Source of the DNA: Syntrophus sp963665935
Lineage (GTDB): Bacteria; Desulfobacterota; Syntrophia; Syntrophales; Syntrophaceae
Direction: 5' to 3'
Assembly (NCBI GenBank): GCA_963665935.1
Contig: OY762510.1
Location: 2,232,001 to 2,296,000 of the forward strand
DNA length: 64,000 nucleotides
Shown: positions 44,678-53,835 of the stretch, in pieces
Numbering within the stretch: the stretch's first letter is position 1
Layout: each line of letters begins with the position of its first letter
Notes under the pieces: generated by a model
The model's database searches: none
What the model saw: the letters and a program-made list of their open reading frames with translations, nothing else
What the model was told of the DNA's origin: nothing
Translations under genes and position numbers: made by a program

Positions 44678-44890
44678 TTAGTTCCCCCCTTCAATCAGTC
44701 CCCGAATATCCGACGCGCGCCAACAAGTAACTCGTTCCGACAGCTTGATAGGTTGTGGGAACCGCCCCTCTTTCACGCCCTGCCACCAATTGGACCGGGA
44801 GACAGGGACGAACTTTAAAACTTGTTTAATCCTTAGAAGCCCATTTTGTGGGAGTTCTTGTAATTCTGGAATTCTTGAATCTCTTGGCAT
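44678..44890 (-). CDS. AlpA-family excisionase/transcriptional regulator
   Basis: 70 aa from ATG 44890 with a strong AAGGAGGA site. The winged-helix pattern LLRIKQVLKFVPVSRSNWWQGVKEGRFPQPIKLSERVTCWRASDIRGLI is that of AlpA/Vis proteins, which control integrase or excision in P4-like satellites and islands. It starts the run of early genes that ends in the primase-helicase. Confidence 0.85.
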   Translation of the reverse strand: MPRDSRIPELQELPQNGLLRIKQVLKFVPVSRSNWWQGVKEGRFPQPIKLSERVTCWRASDIRGLIEGGN

Positions 44891-44963
44891 GCACCGTCCT
44901 CCTTGTTTGTTTTTTAAGGATAGCTTGCCATGGTCATCTAGGTGACAAGTCAAGTGACAAAAA

Positions 44964-44983
44964 AAGCCGGATTTCTCCGGCTT
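44964..44983 (-). terminator. Rho-independent terminator of the 206-aa gene
   Basis: AAGCCGGA and TCCGGCTT form an 8-bp stem with a TTTC loop; on the minus strand it is followed by seven T. It lies 80 bases after the stop of the gene at 45065. Confidence 0.85.
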
Positions 44984-45064
44984 AAAGTTTGCTAATTGCT
45001 ATAATTATCAATATTTTATGGAATTGTTACACTTTCTATCACCGTGACAGTCACCGTGACATTT

Positions 45065-45685
45065 TCAAGATGCAGTCATTTTTTTATACCTCTCAAGATA
45101 TTTTGCCCCTTTTGTCCTCAAATCTTTTCCTCTCTTTTTCAGGGCATCGTATTGATTGTTTTGTAGCCCCTTGTCGATTCCAAAAGCGCGTGCGACAACT
45201 ACATGAGAAAATGGAGGGTTTGGCATTTGATAGGCGATTATCGATTTCATGATATCGTCAGAGTCCTTTTTAAGTTCCTTGCTTAACGTGGCGACTTTCC
45301 TTTTAAGGCCTTCTTCATTGCGGCTGCACTCGATATAGTCCTCTGCCGATTTTGGCAGTGCTACCAGTTCCGTTTCTGCCTTGCCGAGAATCGCATCCTT
45401 TTGAAGATTAAAGATTCCAGGATGATCCCGTTCAAAGGCTTCAAGGTCCTCTTCTATAAAGTAGGTCACGTCCGATGTTTCGCTTTTGTCATAACCTATC
45501 CAATCATAGATTTTAAAATCATCATCATCATTCAGCATTAAAATTTGCTCTCGAATATCAATAAGATGATTATATTTGTCGTATGCCTTCAACCCCTTGT
45601 AAAGAACAAAGTCACCAAGTGTAATTTCATCAGCACCCCATCGGGCCATTACTTCAGCCCCAGTTAACCTCTTCTGAATCTTCAT
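45065..45685 (-). CDS. Hypothetical protein beside the integrase
   Basis: 206 aa, soluble, charged. N-terminal MKIQKRLTGAEVMARWGADEITLGDFVLYKGLKAYD resembles a short DNA-binding adaptor seen in integrase-linked genes; the middle is acidic (DDDDFKIYDWIGYDKSETSDV) and the end is basic with helices (GIDKGLQNNQYDALKKRGKDLR). No family recognised. It is downstream of the integrase on the same strand, with its own terminator. Confidence 0.65.
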   Translation of the reverse strand: MKIQKRLTGAEVMARWGADEITLGDFVLYKGLKAYDKYNHLIDIREQILMLNDDDDFKIYDWIGYDKSETSDVTYFIEEDLEAFERDHPGIFNLQKDAILGKAETELVALPKSAEDYIECSRNEEGLKRKVATLSKELKKDSDDIMKSIIAYQMPNPPFSHVVVARAFGIDKGLQNNQYDALKKRGKDLRTKGAKYLERYKKMTAS

Positions 45686-45779
45686 TGCCTTCCTCTCTGG
45701 CTCCCTTATTTACCCAGGGAAACGGGGGAGGGATACCCCCCGCTTTCGGCCCGTCGACCTATCCCAGGAATTTCTTATT

Positions 45780-47012
45780 TTATGAATTCACCGCCTTGAA
45801 TGGAATGACAACGGCGCCAGCTTTCAGGCCGTCAAGATAGTCCGCCCATTTCTGCATCATCTTTTTGCGCTCAGCAAGGTGCGCTGTCCTGTTGTAAGCC
45901 CTTCCGTTCGGGTCTTTGACAGCATGTGCAAGTTGATGCTCGATGAAATCCGGTCTTACCTGAAGGACTTCATCAAGGATCGTTCTTGCCATGGCCCGGA
46001 ACCCGTGCCCGGTCATTTCTTCTTTTGAATATCCCATACGACGAAGCGCAGCGAGTATGGCGTTGTTGCTCATCGGTCTTGCGAAAGATCGCGCAGAAGG
46101 AAACACGTATTTGCTTGTTCCGGTCAATTCTTTAAGCTCGGTCAATATCTCTACTGCCTGCCGGCAAAGGGGCACCATGTGCGGCTGCTTCATCTTCATC
46201 TTCTCTGCCGGTATATTCCATACGGCTTCATCAAGATTGAATTCCTCCCATTCTGCGTGTCGTAGTTCCCCAGGGCGAACAAAGAACAACGGGGCAAGTC
46301 TCAAGGCACACTTAACCACGAAATGCCCTTGATAGCCGTCTAGCGCTCGGAGAAGGGGAGCGACCTCTTGCGGATCTGTGATAGCTGAATGGTGATTTTC
46401 TTTTGGTTGCGGTAATGCCCCGCGAAGATCGGCGGCCGGATCGCGTTCTGCCCTCCCGGTAGCAACGGCATATCGGAAAACCTGTCCTGCCATCGATCTG
46501 ATTCTGTTTGCCGTTTCCAAAGCGCCCCGGCTCTCTACCCGGCGAAGAACTGTCAAAAGTTCAGGCGCTTTTATCTCCATCATGGGACGTTTCCCAATCC
46601 AGGGGAAAAGATCACGTTCCAGTCGGCTCATTATGGTGGTAGCGTGCCCCGGTGTCCATGTAGGGGTAAATTTTGCGTGCCATTCACGGGCGATAACCTC
46701 AAAGGTTTCTGTTTCCTCTGTTTCTGCCTGCTTTTGCGCCTTCCTGACGGCTCCCGGATCAATGCCTTGGGCTACCTGCTTTCTTGCCTCATCCCTGCGA
46801 TGTCTGGCATCTGCAAGGGTGATTTGGGGGTAAGTGCCCAGTGACAACAACTTCTCCTTACCCCCAAAACGATACTTGAACCGCCACCATTTACCCCCTT
46901 TCTCTGTTACCAACAAATAAAGACCGTCAACATCTGACAGCTTGTAAGGTTTATCTTTCGACTTTGCCGTTTTAACCTTCATGTCTGACAAGGGGATGAT
47001 CTGCTTGGGCAT
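45780..47012 (-). CDS. P4-type tyrosine integrase at the tmRNA gene
   Basis: About 410 aa: the arm-type DUF4102 N-terminal domain (LSDVDGLYLLVTEKGGKWWRFKYRFGGKEKLLSLGTYPQITLADAR), a core-binding domain, and a catalytic domain with RPGELRHAEWEEF (Arg), the GHGFRAMARTIL box and HAVKDPNGRAYNRTAHLAER (His, Tyr). ATG 47012 is chosen for its AAGGAG at 8 bases; the frame runs further to 47123 without support. It lies about 180 bases from the 3' end of the tmRNA gene, a common target of such integrases. Confidence 0.92.
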   Translation of the reverse strand: MPKQIIPLSDMKVKTAKSKDKPYKLSDVDGLYLLVTEKGGKWWRFKYRFGGKEKLLSLGTYPQITLADARHRRDEARKQVAQGIDPGAVRKAQKQAETEETETFEVIAREWHAKFTPTWTPGHATTIMSRLERDLFPWIGKRPMMEIKAPELLTVLRRVESRGALETANRIRSMAGQVFRYAVATGRAERDPAADLRGALPQPKENHHSAITDPQEVAPLLRALDGYQGHFVVKCALRLAPLFFVRPGELRHAEWEEFNLDEAVWNIPAEKMKMKQPHMVPLCRQAVEILTELKELTGTSKYVFPSARSFARPMSNNAILAALRRMGYSKEEMTGHGFRAMARTILDEVLQVRPDFIEHQLAHAVKDPNGRAYNRTAHLAERKKMMQKWADYLDGLKAGAVVIPFKAVNS

Positions 47013-47130
47013 GTCCATTTCTCCTTTTTTGGGGTAACTGTTTTGCCTTGGGGGTAACTGTTCAGGAATGTTACCCCAAAACAAGCTGGATTTTGATAAA
47101 TCACATAGCATGCCCCTGGACAAATGGCAA

Positions 47131-47157
47131 TAAAAAACCCGCTATTTCTAGCGGGTT
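47131..47157 (-). terminator. Rho-independent terminator of tmRNA
   Basis: AACCCGCTA pairs with TAGCGGGTT (9 bp, TTTC loop); on the minus strand it is followed by six T in a row. It sits 34 bases beyond the tmRNA 3' end. Confidence 0.85.
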
Positions 47158-47190
47158 CTGTGTTCTATTGGACATCCTTGGATTGAGTCT

Positions 47191-47546
47191 TGGTGGAGGC
47201 GGCGGGAGTCGAACCCGCGTCCGAAAACATTCCACTGCAGTTTCTACGTATGTATCCTTTGTTTTGTATTTCGCAACCCGAAACGCCCAAAGGCAGGCTT
47301 AACAGTTTGCTATCCCGTGTAAATTTCGCCCTTTTCCCCACAGGAGAAGGTAAGGACTATCCTACCTGAAATGACGCCCTCTCTGATCCGGCAGGCGAAA
47401 CCAGAAAGAACGTTAGCCGCCTAAGCGGCTAAAGCGTACTCGTAGTCGTTTGCGAGTATTGTTTTCCTACCTGTTTAACGAGGCCTGTAGGAACCTCGAT
47501 ACGCTTCTACAGCTTCAACTATCCCCGTCGAAACCGTGACGCCCCC
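47191..47546 (-). ncRNA. ssrA: Transfer-messenger RNA (tmRNA)
   Basis: 356 nt on the minus strand. The 5' end GGGGGCG pairs with CGCCTCC before A-CCA at the 3' end, the tRNA-like acceptor stem; the 3' T-arm GGTTCGACTCCCGCC is clear. The tag reading frame (47421-47453) encodes ANDYEYALAA followed by a stop. smpB is the upstream neighbour. tmRNA frees stalled ribosomes and tags the products for degradation. Confidence 0.96.
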
Positions 47547-47598
47547 AAATTATGCTTTCAAAGAACAGATTATTCGTAAGGAATCTTGATTTTTTATT

Positions 47599-47627
47599 AT
47601 AATAATGCTGCCCATGTCATAAGTCAA
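47599..47627 (-). promoter_or_regulatory. Sigma-70 promoter of tmRNA
   Basis: On the minus strand TTGACT (47622-47627), 17 bases, TATTAT (47599-47604). The mature 5' end is about 50 bases further on, so a leader is probably removed by RNase P. Confidence 0.65.
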
Positions 47628-47667
47628 GAACTCTTTGTGAACGGATATGATTGACCAATTCTCAGTC

Positions 47668-48144
47668 TCATCCTTCCTTACTGCGGCTTCGCAAGCCTCG
47701 TTCCATGGCCCGGCGATCTTCCTTCAGCTTGATGTCCTCTCTTTTATCGTAGAGTTTCTTTCCCCGGCCCACTCCGATTTCCACCTTGATCCGGCTGTCT
47801 TTGAAGTAAACCTTCAAGGGAATCAAGGTAAATCCCTTTTCCCGCGATTTCCCGTAAAGCCGCTTGATTTCCCGTTTATGCATGAGCAGCTTGCGCACCC
47901 GTTCCGGTTCGTGATTCAGCCGATTGCCATGGGAATAGAAGCCGATATGCATTCCGTAAAGAAAGATTTCCTCATTCTTTACGGTGACATAGCTGTCTTT
48001 CAGATTTCCCTTGCCGTCCCGCAGGGCTTTCACTTCCGTTCCCACCAGCACAATTCCGGCTTCATAGGTATCCTCAATAAAATAATTGATCCTGGCCGTT
48101 TTGTTTGTGCAGATGATTTTTTCTGACTTGTCCTTCTTTGCCAC
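47668..48144 (-). CDS. smpB: SsrA-binding protein SmpB
   Basis: 158-aa SmpB. Conserved blocks: NKTARINYFIEDTYEAGIVLVGTEVKALR, GKGNLKDSYV, HIGFYSHGNRLNHEPERVRKLLMHKREI and the basic tail KKLYDKREDIKLKEDRR. It binds the tRNA-like domain of tmRNA and takes it to the stalled ribosome. The gene is directly next to ssrA. Confidence 0.96.
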   Translation of the reverse strand: MAKKDKSEKIICTNKTARINYFIEDTYEAGIVLVGTEVKALRDGKGNLKDSYVTVKNEEIFLYGMHIGFYSHGNRLNHEPERVRKLLMHKREIKRLYGKSREKGFTLIPLKVYFKDSRIKVEIGVGRGKKLYDKREDIKLKEDRRAMERGLRSRSKEG

Positions 48145-48229
48145 TTCGCTTTCACCTTCGGGTTTTTATAAACCCTTTTTATTTCTTTTGCCGGCTTGTT
48201 GTCCCTGAAGCCGGATAAGGTCAATTCCT

Positions 48230-49060
48230 TTATCGATCCGTGCCGCAGTCTGTAAGCGCCATTTCCCTTTTTCCTGAAACCGGCTGCCGTAAAGCAGGTA
48301 GAACGGGCAGATAATCCATTTTGACGTGACTCATCGCCTTGAAAAGATTGGCCCGGATGTCCTTGTTGTCCCGCTCCAGTTGATTCAGCAGGTCTTTGAT
48401 GTACCGTCTGCGGGAAACGGGGCCGGTGGGGCAGGAAGATTCGATGATCGGGAATTCCCGTTCCCGGCTGTATTTCTTGATCAGTTCCTCCTGGAGATAG
48501 GCAAGGGGGCGGATAATGTGCATTGATCCGCCGAAAATGGGCTGATCGGGCATCATGGTGCTGATTTCCCGGCCATAAAACATGTTGATCAGCAGTGTTT
48601 CAATGAGATCATCCTGGTGATGGGCCAGAGCGACCCGGTTGCAGCCTTTCTCCTCGGCAATCTCGAAAAGCCGTTTCCTCCGCAGTCGTGAACAGAGGAA
48701 ACAGGGATTCTTTTTGTTGTAATCGCTGTGGGAGAGGGGACCGATATTCGTCTTCTCCAGGACATAATCGTAGCCCTCCGTTTTTAAGTAACTTTCCAGT
48801 CGATCATAACCCGCCGAATCCAATTCAAATCCCGGGTCGACATAGACGGCGACAAGAGAAAATTCCGGGACAAAAACCATGGGCGTATTGAGCAGATCGA
48901 GCAGGGCCAGACTGTCCGCCCCACCGGATACGCCGACGAGGACCCGGTCTCCCTTGTCAATCATCCGGTAATCCATTACGGCCTTTTCAAGCCATTTTTT
49001 GAGGTGATAAAACAGTTTTGTTCTCTTTACATCCGGCACCGAGTATGGAATCTCCTTCAA
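48230..49060 (-). CDS. TtcA-like PP-loop tRNA-thiolation enzyme
   Basis: 276 aa with the PP-loop LVGVSGGADSLAL and the CFLCSRLRRKRLF cysteine motif, plus ALAHHQDDLIETLLINMFYG, all typical of the TtcA/TtuA group that adenylates and thiolates tRNA bases (2-thiocytidine at position 32 in the TtcA case). The start is uncertain: TTG 49060 opens the frame without a good ribosome site; GTG 49039 or ATG 48976 are alternatives, with the last directly before the PP-loop domain. Confidence 0.8.
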   Translation of the reverse strand: MKEIPYSVPDVKRTKLFYHLKKWLEKAVMDYRMIDKGDRVLVGVSGGADSLALLDLLNTPMVFVPEFSLVAVYVDPGFELDSAGYDRLESYLKTEGYDYVLEKTNIGPLSHSDYNKKNPCFLCSRLRRKRLFEIAEEKGCNRVALAHHQDDLIETLLINMFYGREISTMMPDQPIFGGSMHIIRPLAYLQEELIKKYSREREFPIIESSCPTGPVSRRRYIKDLLNQLERDNKDIRANLFKAMSHVKMDYLPVLPALRQPVSGKREMALTDCGTDR

Positions 49061-49344
49061 TTTTCAATATTTTTTCATCTTAGCGAAGAAAGGCTTTTAT
49101 AGCAAGGATGAAGAGAAAGGGAAAGCAGGACCTTGCCGGAGACCAGAAAGATCTCTCTTTGGGTTATAAGGGAAATTGAAAGGACGAATACTCCTGGAAT
49201 TCCGGAGAGGGATGGGAATGCTTTTATCCGTTGTGAAAATGACGGGACTTTGTTAAGAAGGGTTTTTCCTGGAGACGCTTTCCGAATAATTTTTTTCAAC
49301 TGCGAGATTCCTTCGTCGGAAAACAGTAAAGGTACGAAACTTCA

Positions 49345-51255
49345 ATGAAACACATTGTTCTGGGCACGGCCGGTCACGTCGATCACGGAAAGACGGCGCT
49401 TATCAAGGCGTTGACCGGGGTGGATACCGACCGACTCAAGGAGGAGAAGGAGCGGGGCATCACCATCGAACTGGGGTTTGCCTCTTTGCGCCTCAGCAGC
49501 GGCCGTGTCTGCGGCGTCGTTGATGTTCCGGGCCACGAACGGTTCGTCAAAAACATGGTGGCCGGGGCCGCGGGCATCGACATGGTCCTGATGGTCATTG
49601 CCGCCGATGAAGGCGTTATGCCGCAAACCCGGGAGCATCTGCAGATCTGTTCCCTCCTCAACATCCGCAAGGGACTCGTGGCGCTGACCAAGATCGATCT
49701 TGTCGATCGGGACTGGCTGGAGCTTATCCAGGAAGACCTGGCCGATTTTCTGAAAGGCTCGTTTCTCGAAGGCGCTCCCGTTATCCCCGTATCCGCTCAG
49801 ACCGGCGAAGGCCTGCCGGATCTCCTGGCCGCCCTGGAACGGGTGGCCGCCGGAATTGAAGAGGAACCGGATACCGGGGTTTTCCGGCTCCCTGTGGATC
49901 GGGTTTTCACCATCCGTGGATTTGGGACGGTTGTCACCGGGACGTTGCGGTCCGGTCAAGTCAGTGTGGCGGACACCGTACAAATGCTTCCGGGAACCGT
50001 AACCGCGAAAGTGCGGGGGCTTCAGGTCCATAATGCCGCGGTGACGACGGCGGAAGCCGGTCAGAGAACAGCCATCAATCTGCAGGGATTGGAGAAGACG
50101 GACATCTTGAGAGGGCAGGTTCTGGTTCACCCGGATACCATGAAGACCACGCTGCGGGTCGACACCTTTCTGGAATACCTTCCGCCTGATAAGAAGAAAT
50201 TGGTGCACCGCTCCCTGGTGCGGCTCCATACCGGAACAAGTGAGACCATGGCCAGAGTCCTGCTGATGGACCAGGAGGAACTCCTGCCGGGCGAGAAGGC
50301 TTACGCCCAGTTCTTTACGTCGGAACCGGTGGTCGTCATGGCCGGCGACCATTTCGTCATCCGCAGCTATTCCCCCATCACCACGCTGGGCGGCGGTCTC
50401 GTCGTGGATCCCCTGCCGCGGAAACATAAACGGAATGACCCGGCAATCCTGGAGTCCTTCGAGCAGCTTCAGCACGGCAGCGAAGAGGAAAAAACCAGCG
50501 CCATCATTGAACGGGCCGGTCCGGCAGGCGTTCCGCTTGCCCTGCTGGTCGTGCGCACCGGGATCCCTGCAACGAAGCTGAAAAAAATTCTGGATGCTCT
50601 TCTTTCGCGGCATGCCCTCATCCTTCTGGACAAGGACAATCTCACGGTCGTGTCGGCCTCGTTCCATTCGGAGCTCCAGCAGAAGATCCTTCAGGAATTA
50701 AGCGCATACCATAAAAAATATCCGCTGAAGGAAGGCTCCCTCAAGGAAGAACTGCGTTCCGTCCTGGGGCGTCATGTCCCGGTGCGGCTTTACCTCTCTG
50801 CCGTCCAGGCGCTGGAAAGGACGGGAAAAATCGTTCTGGACCGGGAGATCATTCGCCTTGCGGATCACACGATTCAGCTCCAGGAAGACCTGGCGGAACT
50901 GCGGGAGGCCTTGAATCGTCTTTATCTGGAGGCGGGCCTGACGCCGCCGACGATGCGGGAAGTGATGGAACACTTCGCCGCTAAAAAGGATTCGGCGCGC
51001 AAGGTCATGGATGTCATGCTCCGGGACGGCGTCCTGGTCAAAATCAGTGAAGATCTCTATTTCCATTCGGAGAGTCTGCAGAAGCTCCGGGAGAATTACA
51101 AAAAACTTCTCCTTAAGGAAGGCAAGGCAACGCCTGCCAGTTTCAGGGAACTTACAGGGCTGTCCCGGAAATTCATCATCCCGCTGATGGAATATTTCGA
51201 TCTGACGAAACTCACGATCCGGGCAGGGGAGCAGCGGCTCCTGCGGGAAAAATAA
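49345..51255 (+). CDS. selB: Selenocysteine-specific elongation factor SelB
   Basis: 636 aa. An EF-Tu-like GTPase with GHVDHGKT (residues 10-17), DVPGHERFVKNM and TKID, two beta-barrel domains, and a C-terminal half of winged helices that bind the SECIS hairpin (FRELTGLSRKFIIPLMEYFDLTKLTIRAGEQRLL at the end). It brings Sec-tRNA to the ribosome at UGA codons. Its presence supports reading the in-frame UGA codons of bamE and bamF as selenocysteine. Length is close to E. coli SelB (about 614 aa). Confidence 0.95.
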   Translation: MKHIVLGTAGHVDHGKTALIKALTGVDTDRLKEEKERGITIELGFASLRLSSGRVCGVVDVPGHERFVKNMVAGAAGIDMVLMVIAADEGVMPQTREHLQICSLLNIRKGLVALTKIDLVDRDWLELIQEDLADFLKGSFLEGAPVIPVSAQTGEGLPDLLAALERVAAGIEEEPDTGVFRLPVDRVFTIRGFGTVVTGTLRSGQVSVADTVQMLPGTVTAKVRGLQVHNAAVTTAEAGQRTAINLQGLEKTDILRGQVLVHPDTMKTTLRVDTFLEYLPPDKKKLVHRSLVRLHTGTSETMARVLLMDQEELLPGEKAYAQFFTSEPVVVMAGDHFVIRSYSPITTLGGGLVVDPLPRKHKRNDPAILESFEQLQHGSEEEKTSAIIERAGPAGVPLALLVVRTGIPATKLKKILDALLSRHALILLDKDNLTVVSASFHSELQQKILQELSAYHKKYPLKEGSLKEELRSVLGRHVPVRLYLSAVQALERTGKIVLDREIIRLADHTIQLQEDLAELREALNRLYLEAGLTPPTMREVMEHFAAKKDSARKVMDVMLRDGVLVKISEDLYFHSESLQKLRENYKKLLLKEGKATPASFRELTGLSRKFIIPLMEYFDLTKLTIRAGEQRLLREK

Positions 51256-51288
51256 TCTTTTACACCATCAGAAACATAGAGTTCGACG

Positions 51289-52332
51289 ATGCCGGCTTAT
51301 AAAGTTCCACTTAAAAGCGTGATGGGGGACCTTTTGAAAGTTAAAAACATTTATATCAAGGATATTCAATCGGGTGAAAAGGTTACGGACTCTTTCCTCG
51401 TCACGGAGAAGAACCTGGCCTATTCCCAGAAGGGTTCCCCCTACCTCAACCTTCGGCTGAAGGACAAGACGGGGCAGGTCGATGGAAAGATCTGGGACAA
51501 CGCCCAGGAATGGGACAAACAGTTCCGGAAGGGGGATGTCGTTCAGGTCAACGCCCGGGCGGTGAGTTTCAAAAATGCCCTCCAGCTCTCCATCCACTCT
51601 TTGACGGTCCTTGATGATGCCGATATTCTTCTCAATGATTACCTGCCCACTGCGCGGGGAAACATCGAAGCCATGTTTGGCGATCTGAAATCCTTTATCG
51701 ACCGGATCGAGACCCCGCCGCTGAAGAAGCTGCTCAAAGCCTTCTTTGACGACCGGGAAACTGCGGAGCGTTTCAAGCGGGCACCGGCGGCCAAAGGATT
51801 CCATCACATTTATCTGGGAGGGCTGCTGGAGCATACCCATTCCGTTACCCGGCTATTGGACCAGATCGCCTCGCATTATCCGGGGGTGAACAGGGATCTG
51901 CTGCTGACGGGTGGCATTCTCCACGATATCGGCAAGATCAGGGAATTTTCCTATGACCGCCTGGTTGAGTACAGCGATGAGGGGCGACTCATCGGTCATA
52001 TCATCATCGGCGTGGAAATGGTTGATCAGAAAATTGCCGGCATTCCCGATTTTCCCGAATCTCTCGCCATGGAACTCCGTCACCTGATTCTCAGTCACCA
52101 CGGCATCCTGGAATACGGTTCCCCCAAGCGCCCGAAGACCCTCGAAGCCCTGATGGTCCATTACGTGGACGACCTGGATGCCAAAGTCAACGCCTTTCAG
52201 GAATATCTTAATGATTTCCGGAATGAAGAAACCGGATGGACGCCTTTCCACCGGTTTCTGGAACGGTATCTCTATCGGGGAAGGCTACAGGAAGGAACAG
52301 CGGACGAGCCTCCGATACCGGGAGAATTGTAG
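51289..52332 (+). CDS. YhaM-like 3'-5' exoribonuclease (OB-fold plus HD domain)
   Basis: 347 aa. The N-terminal OB-fold (IKDIQSGEKVTDSFLVTEKNLAYSQKGSPYLNLRLKDKTGQVDGKIWD) is a nucleic-acid-binding domain; the C-terminal HD domain has HTHSVTRLLDQIASH, LLTGGILHDIGKIREF and HLILSHHGILEYGSPKRPKTLEALMVHYVDDLDAK. This layout is that of YhaM/CBF1-type nucleases and of related HD phosphohydrolases. It follows selB by 33 bases on the same strand. Confidence 0.85.
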   Translation: MPAYKVPLKSVMGDLLKVKNIYIKDIQSGEKVTDSFLVTEKNLAYSQKGSPYLNLRLKDKTGQVDGKIWDNAQEWDKQFRKGDVVQVNARAVSFKNALQLSIHSLTVLDDADILLNDYLPTARGNIEAMFGDLKSFIDRIETPPLKKLLKAFFDDRETAERFKRAPAAKGFHHIYLGGLLEHTHSVTRLLDQIASHYPGVNRDLLLTGGILHDIGKIREFSYDRLVEYSDEGRLIGHIIIGVEMVDQKIAGIPDFPESLAMELRHLILSHHGILEYGSPKRPKTLEALMVHYVDDLDAKVNAFQEYLNDFRNEETGWTPFHRFLERYLYRGRLQEGTADEPPIPGEL

Positions 52333-52368
52333 CCTCTCGGAAACGCCCGCGATTTCGAATTAGAACAA

Positions 52369-52402
52369 GAGACCCCGCAGAAGTCAATCTCTGCGGGGTC
52401 TC
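52369..52402. terminator. Bidirectional terminator
   Basis: GAGACCCCGCAGA (52369-52381) pairs perfectly over 13 bp with 52390-52402 (8-base loop). It lies between the convergent stops of the YhaM-like gene (52332) and the baeRF gene (52415). Confidence 0.8.
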
Positions 52403-52414
52403 TGCACGGTGTTT

Positions 52415-53557
52415 CTAATAGCGGAACAAGGCCGCCATGCGCGCCCCGCCGGGCAGGAGGTCCGGCGCCACAACGAAGACGGTTCCCCCATTCATAAACG
52501 TTTGAATAGCGGCAAAGTCCGCAAGATCCTCATTCCCCGGTTCCTGCTTCTCATCCAGCAGGACCGTATCATCTCCCGGATTATAAATTCCCCAGTACTG
52601 ATATCCCGGAGCAACAAAGAGTATCCCCACCCGCCCATGATAAGCGGCAGGAATGATCTCCTGGACAACATCCGATGTAAGCCCTGTTCCCAAGGATTGG
52701 TTATACTGTGAGAGCGCCTCGTTTTCAGCCTTCTGCAAATAAGGCTTCACGATGGCCCAGGCATCACGGTGGAGCTGTTCCGGACTTGCCCCCTTGGGAT
52801 TGCCGGCAATGCCCTCTTCCATAAGAAAGGGATAGCTGTTCGCTTCCCGGTAAATGGGAAACTGATATTCCACCCCCGCGAGAATCAGGGGGATGTTGCC
52901 CTCTTTGAGGAGGTCGTGCAGCCCCTTGTCAATGCGCTGGAAGTACTGCAGAAGATTCCCCTTGACATCTTCGATGTCGGCGCCGTGACCGGACATCATT
53001 CCGCCTTGTCCTACGCCCTTTCCCGACCGGAATTTAACCTGCCGCTCCGGATTATCCGTCTGCAGGGCTTCGGCAAGGCTGTTCGGCAGAGTTTCCACGC
53101 TCACTTCTTTGATGGCCTGGGAGGTTCCTTCATAAAGGATGGTCTTGTTCTGGCTTAACGCAAGGATATAAAATCGTTCGTCCCCATGCAAAAGTGGAAG
53201 AAGCGGCTTCATATGAAATCGGTCTGTGATGACAAGAAGTTCGTCAAAAGAAAAAGGCAGACAGAAATAATGGAATTCATCCTTGGACACAAAGAGGGCC
53301 AACCCATCGCTCTGGTTGCGCCAGAACAGGATGTTGTTTACCAGTTCCTGGACCGGTTCGAGAAGTTCCTTGACCTCCTGTGTGCGCAAACCCGAATTCG
53401 CCAATCCATCTTCCGCCTGACGAACGATGTTGCGCAAACGAATCGAGTTCTGCTGGCTTTCCACACCGGTCCGGTAAGTCGGCATAAACATGGATACACA
53501 CCAATCATTCCGCCTCTGCATTAATGTTGTCAATTCTTCTTTAGACAATGCATTCAT
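52415..53557 (-). CDS. baeRF-family protein (bacterial archaeo-eukaryotic release-factor-like)
   Basis: 380 aa with the layout of the bacterial eRF1-like (baeRF) families: an N-terminal SMF-type region (CVSMFMPTYRTGVESQQNSIRLRNIVRQAEDGL), a central region with RFYILALSQNKTILYEG, and a C-terminal L7Ae-like region (GRVGILFVAPGYQYWGIYNPGD) ending MAALFRY. Such proteins are proposed ribosome-rescue or stress factors; function is unproved. It is a lone gene, close to the tmRNA/SmpB rescue pair in the window but not linked to it in transcription. Confidence 0.7.
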   Translation of the reverse strand: MNALSKEELTTLMQRRNDWCVSMFMPTYRTGVESQQNSIRLRNIVRQAEDGLANSGLRTQEVKELLEPVQELVNNILFWRNQSDGLALFVSKDEFHYFCLPFSFDELLVITDRFHMKPLLPLLHGDERFYILALSQNKTILYEGTSQAIKEVSVETLPNSLAEALQTDNPERQVKFRSGKGVGQGGMMSGHGADIEDVKGNLLQYFQRIDKGLHDLLKEGNIPLILAGVEYQFPIYREANSYPFLMEEGIAGNPKGASPEQLHRDAWAIVKPYLQKAENEALSQYNQSLGTGLTSDVVQEIIPAAYHGRVGILFVAPGYQYWGIYNPGDDTVLLDEKQEPGNEDLADFAAIQTFMNGGTVFVVAPDLLPGGARMAALFRY

Positions 53558-53835
53558 ACGGCTTCTCCCTTCTCAAACATTTTGCTTTTAAGTTGACATT
53601 ACACGAATTCTCTGCTGAGCAGCTCACACTCTAAAGATCCTGAATTCTGCTGGTAGAAATGTAACATAACCGCGATCACCGGGAGCTTTTGTAGTATTAT
53701 ACCTGAAGAAATCGTAAAAGTCATTGAAAGGATAGTTTAAAAATGGAGAGAACCGAAATAATCCGCTTTTAAACCGTTTCCTGTTGTTTTTCGGTCCTCG
53801 ATGGGGATGAAGAATTCCTGAAAGTCGTTGATGGT

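Noticed and set aside
47160..47190. A matching left attachment site (copy of the tmRNA 3' end)
   Set aside because: I looked through 32.3-37.9 kb by eye for a repeat of the tmRNA T-arm/3' end and found only chance matches of about 7 bases; so the exact island limits are not claimed.
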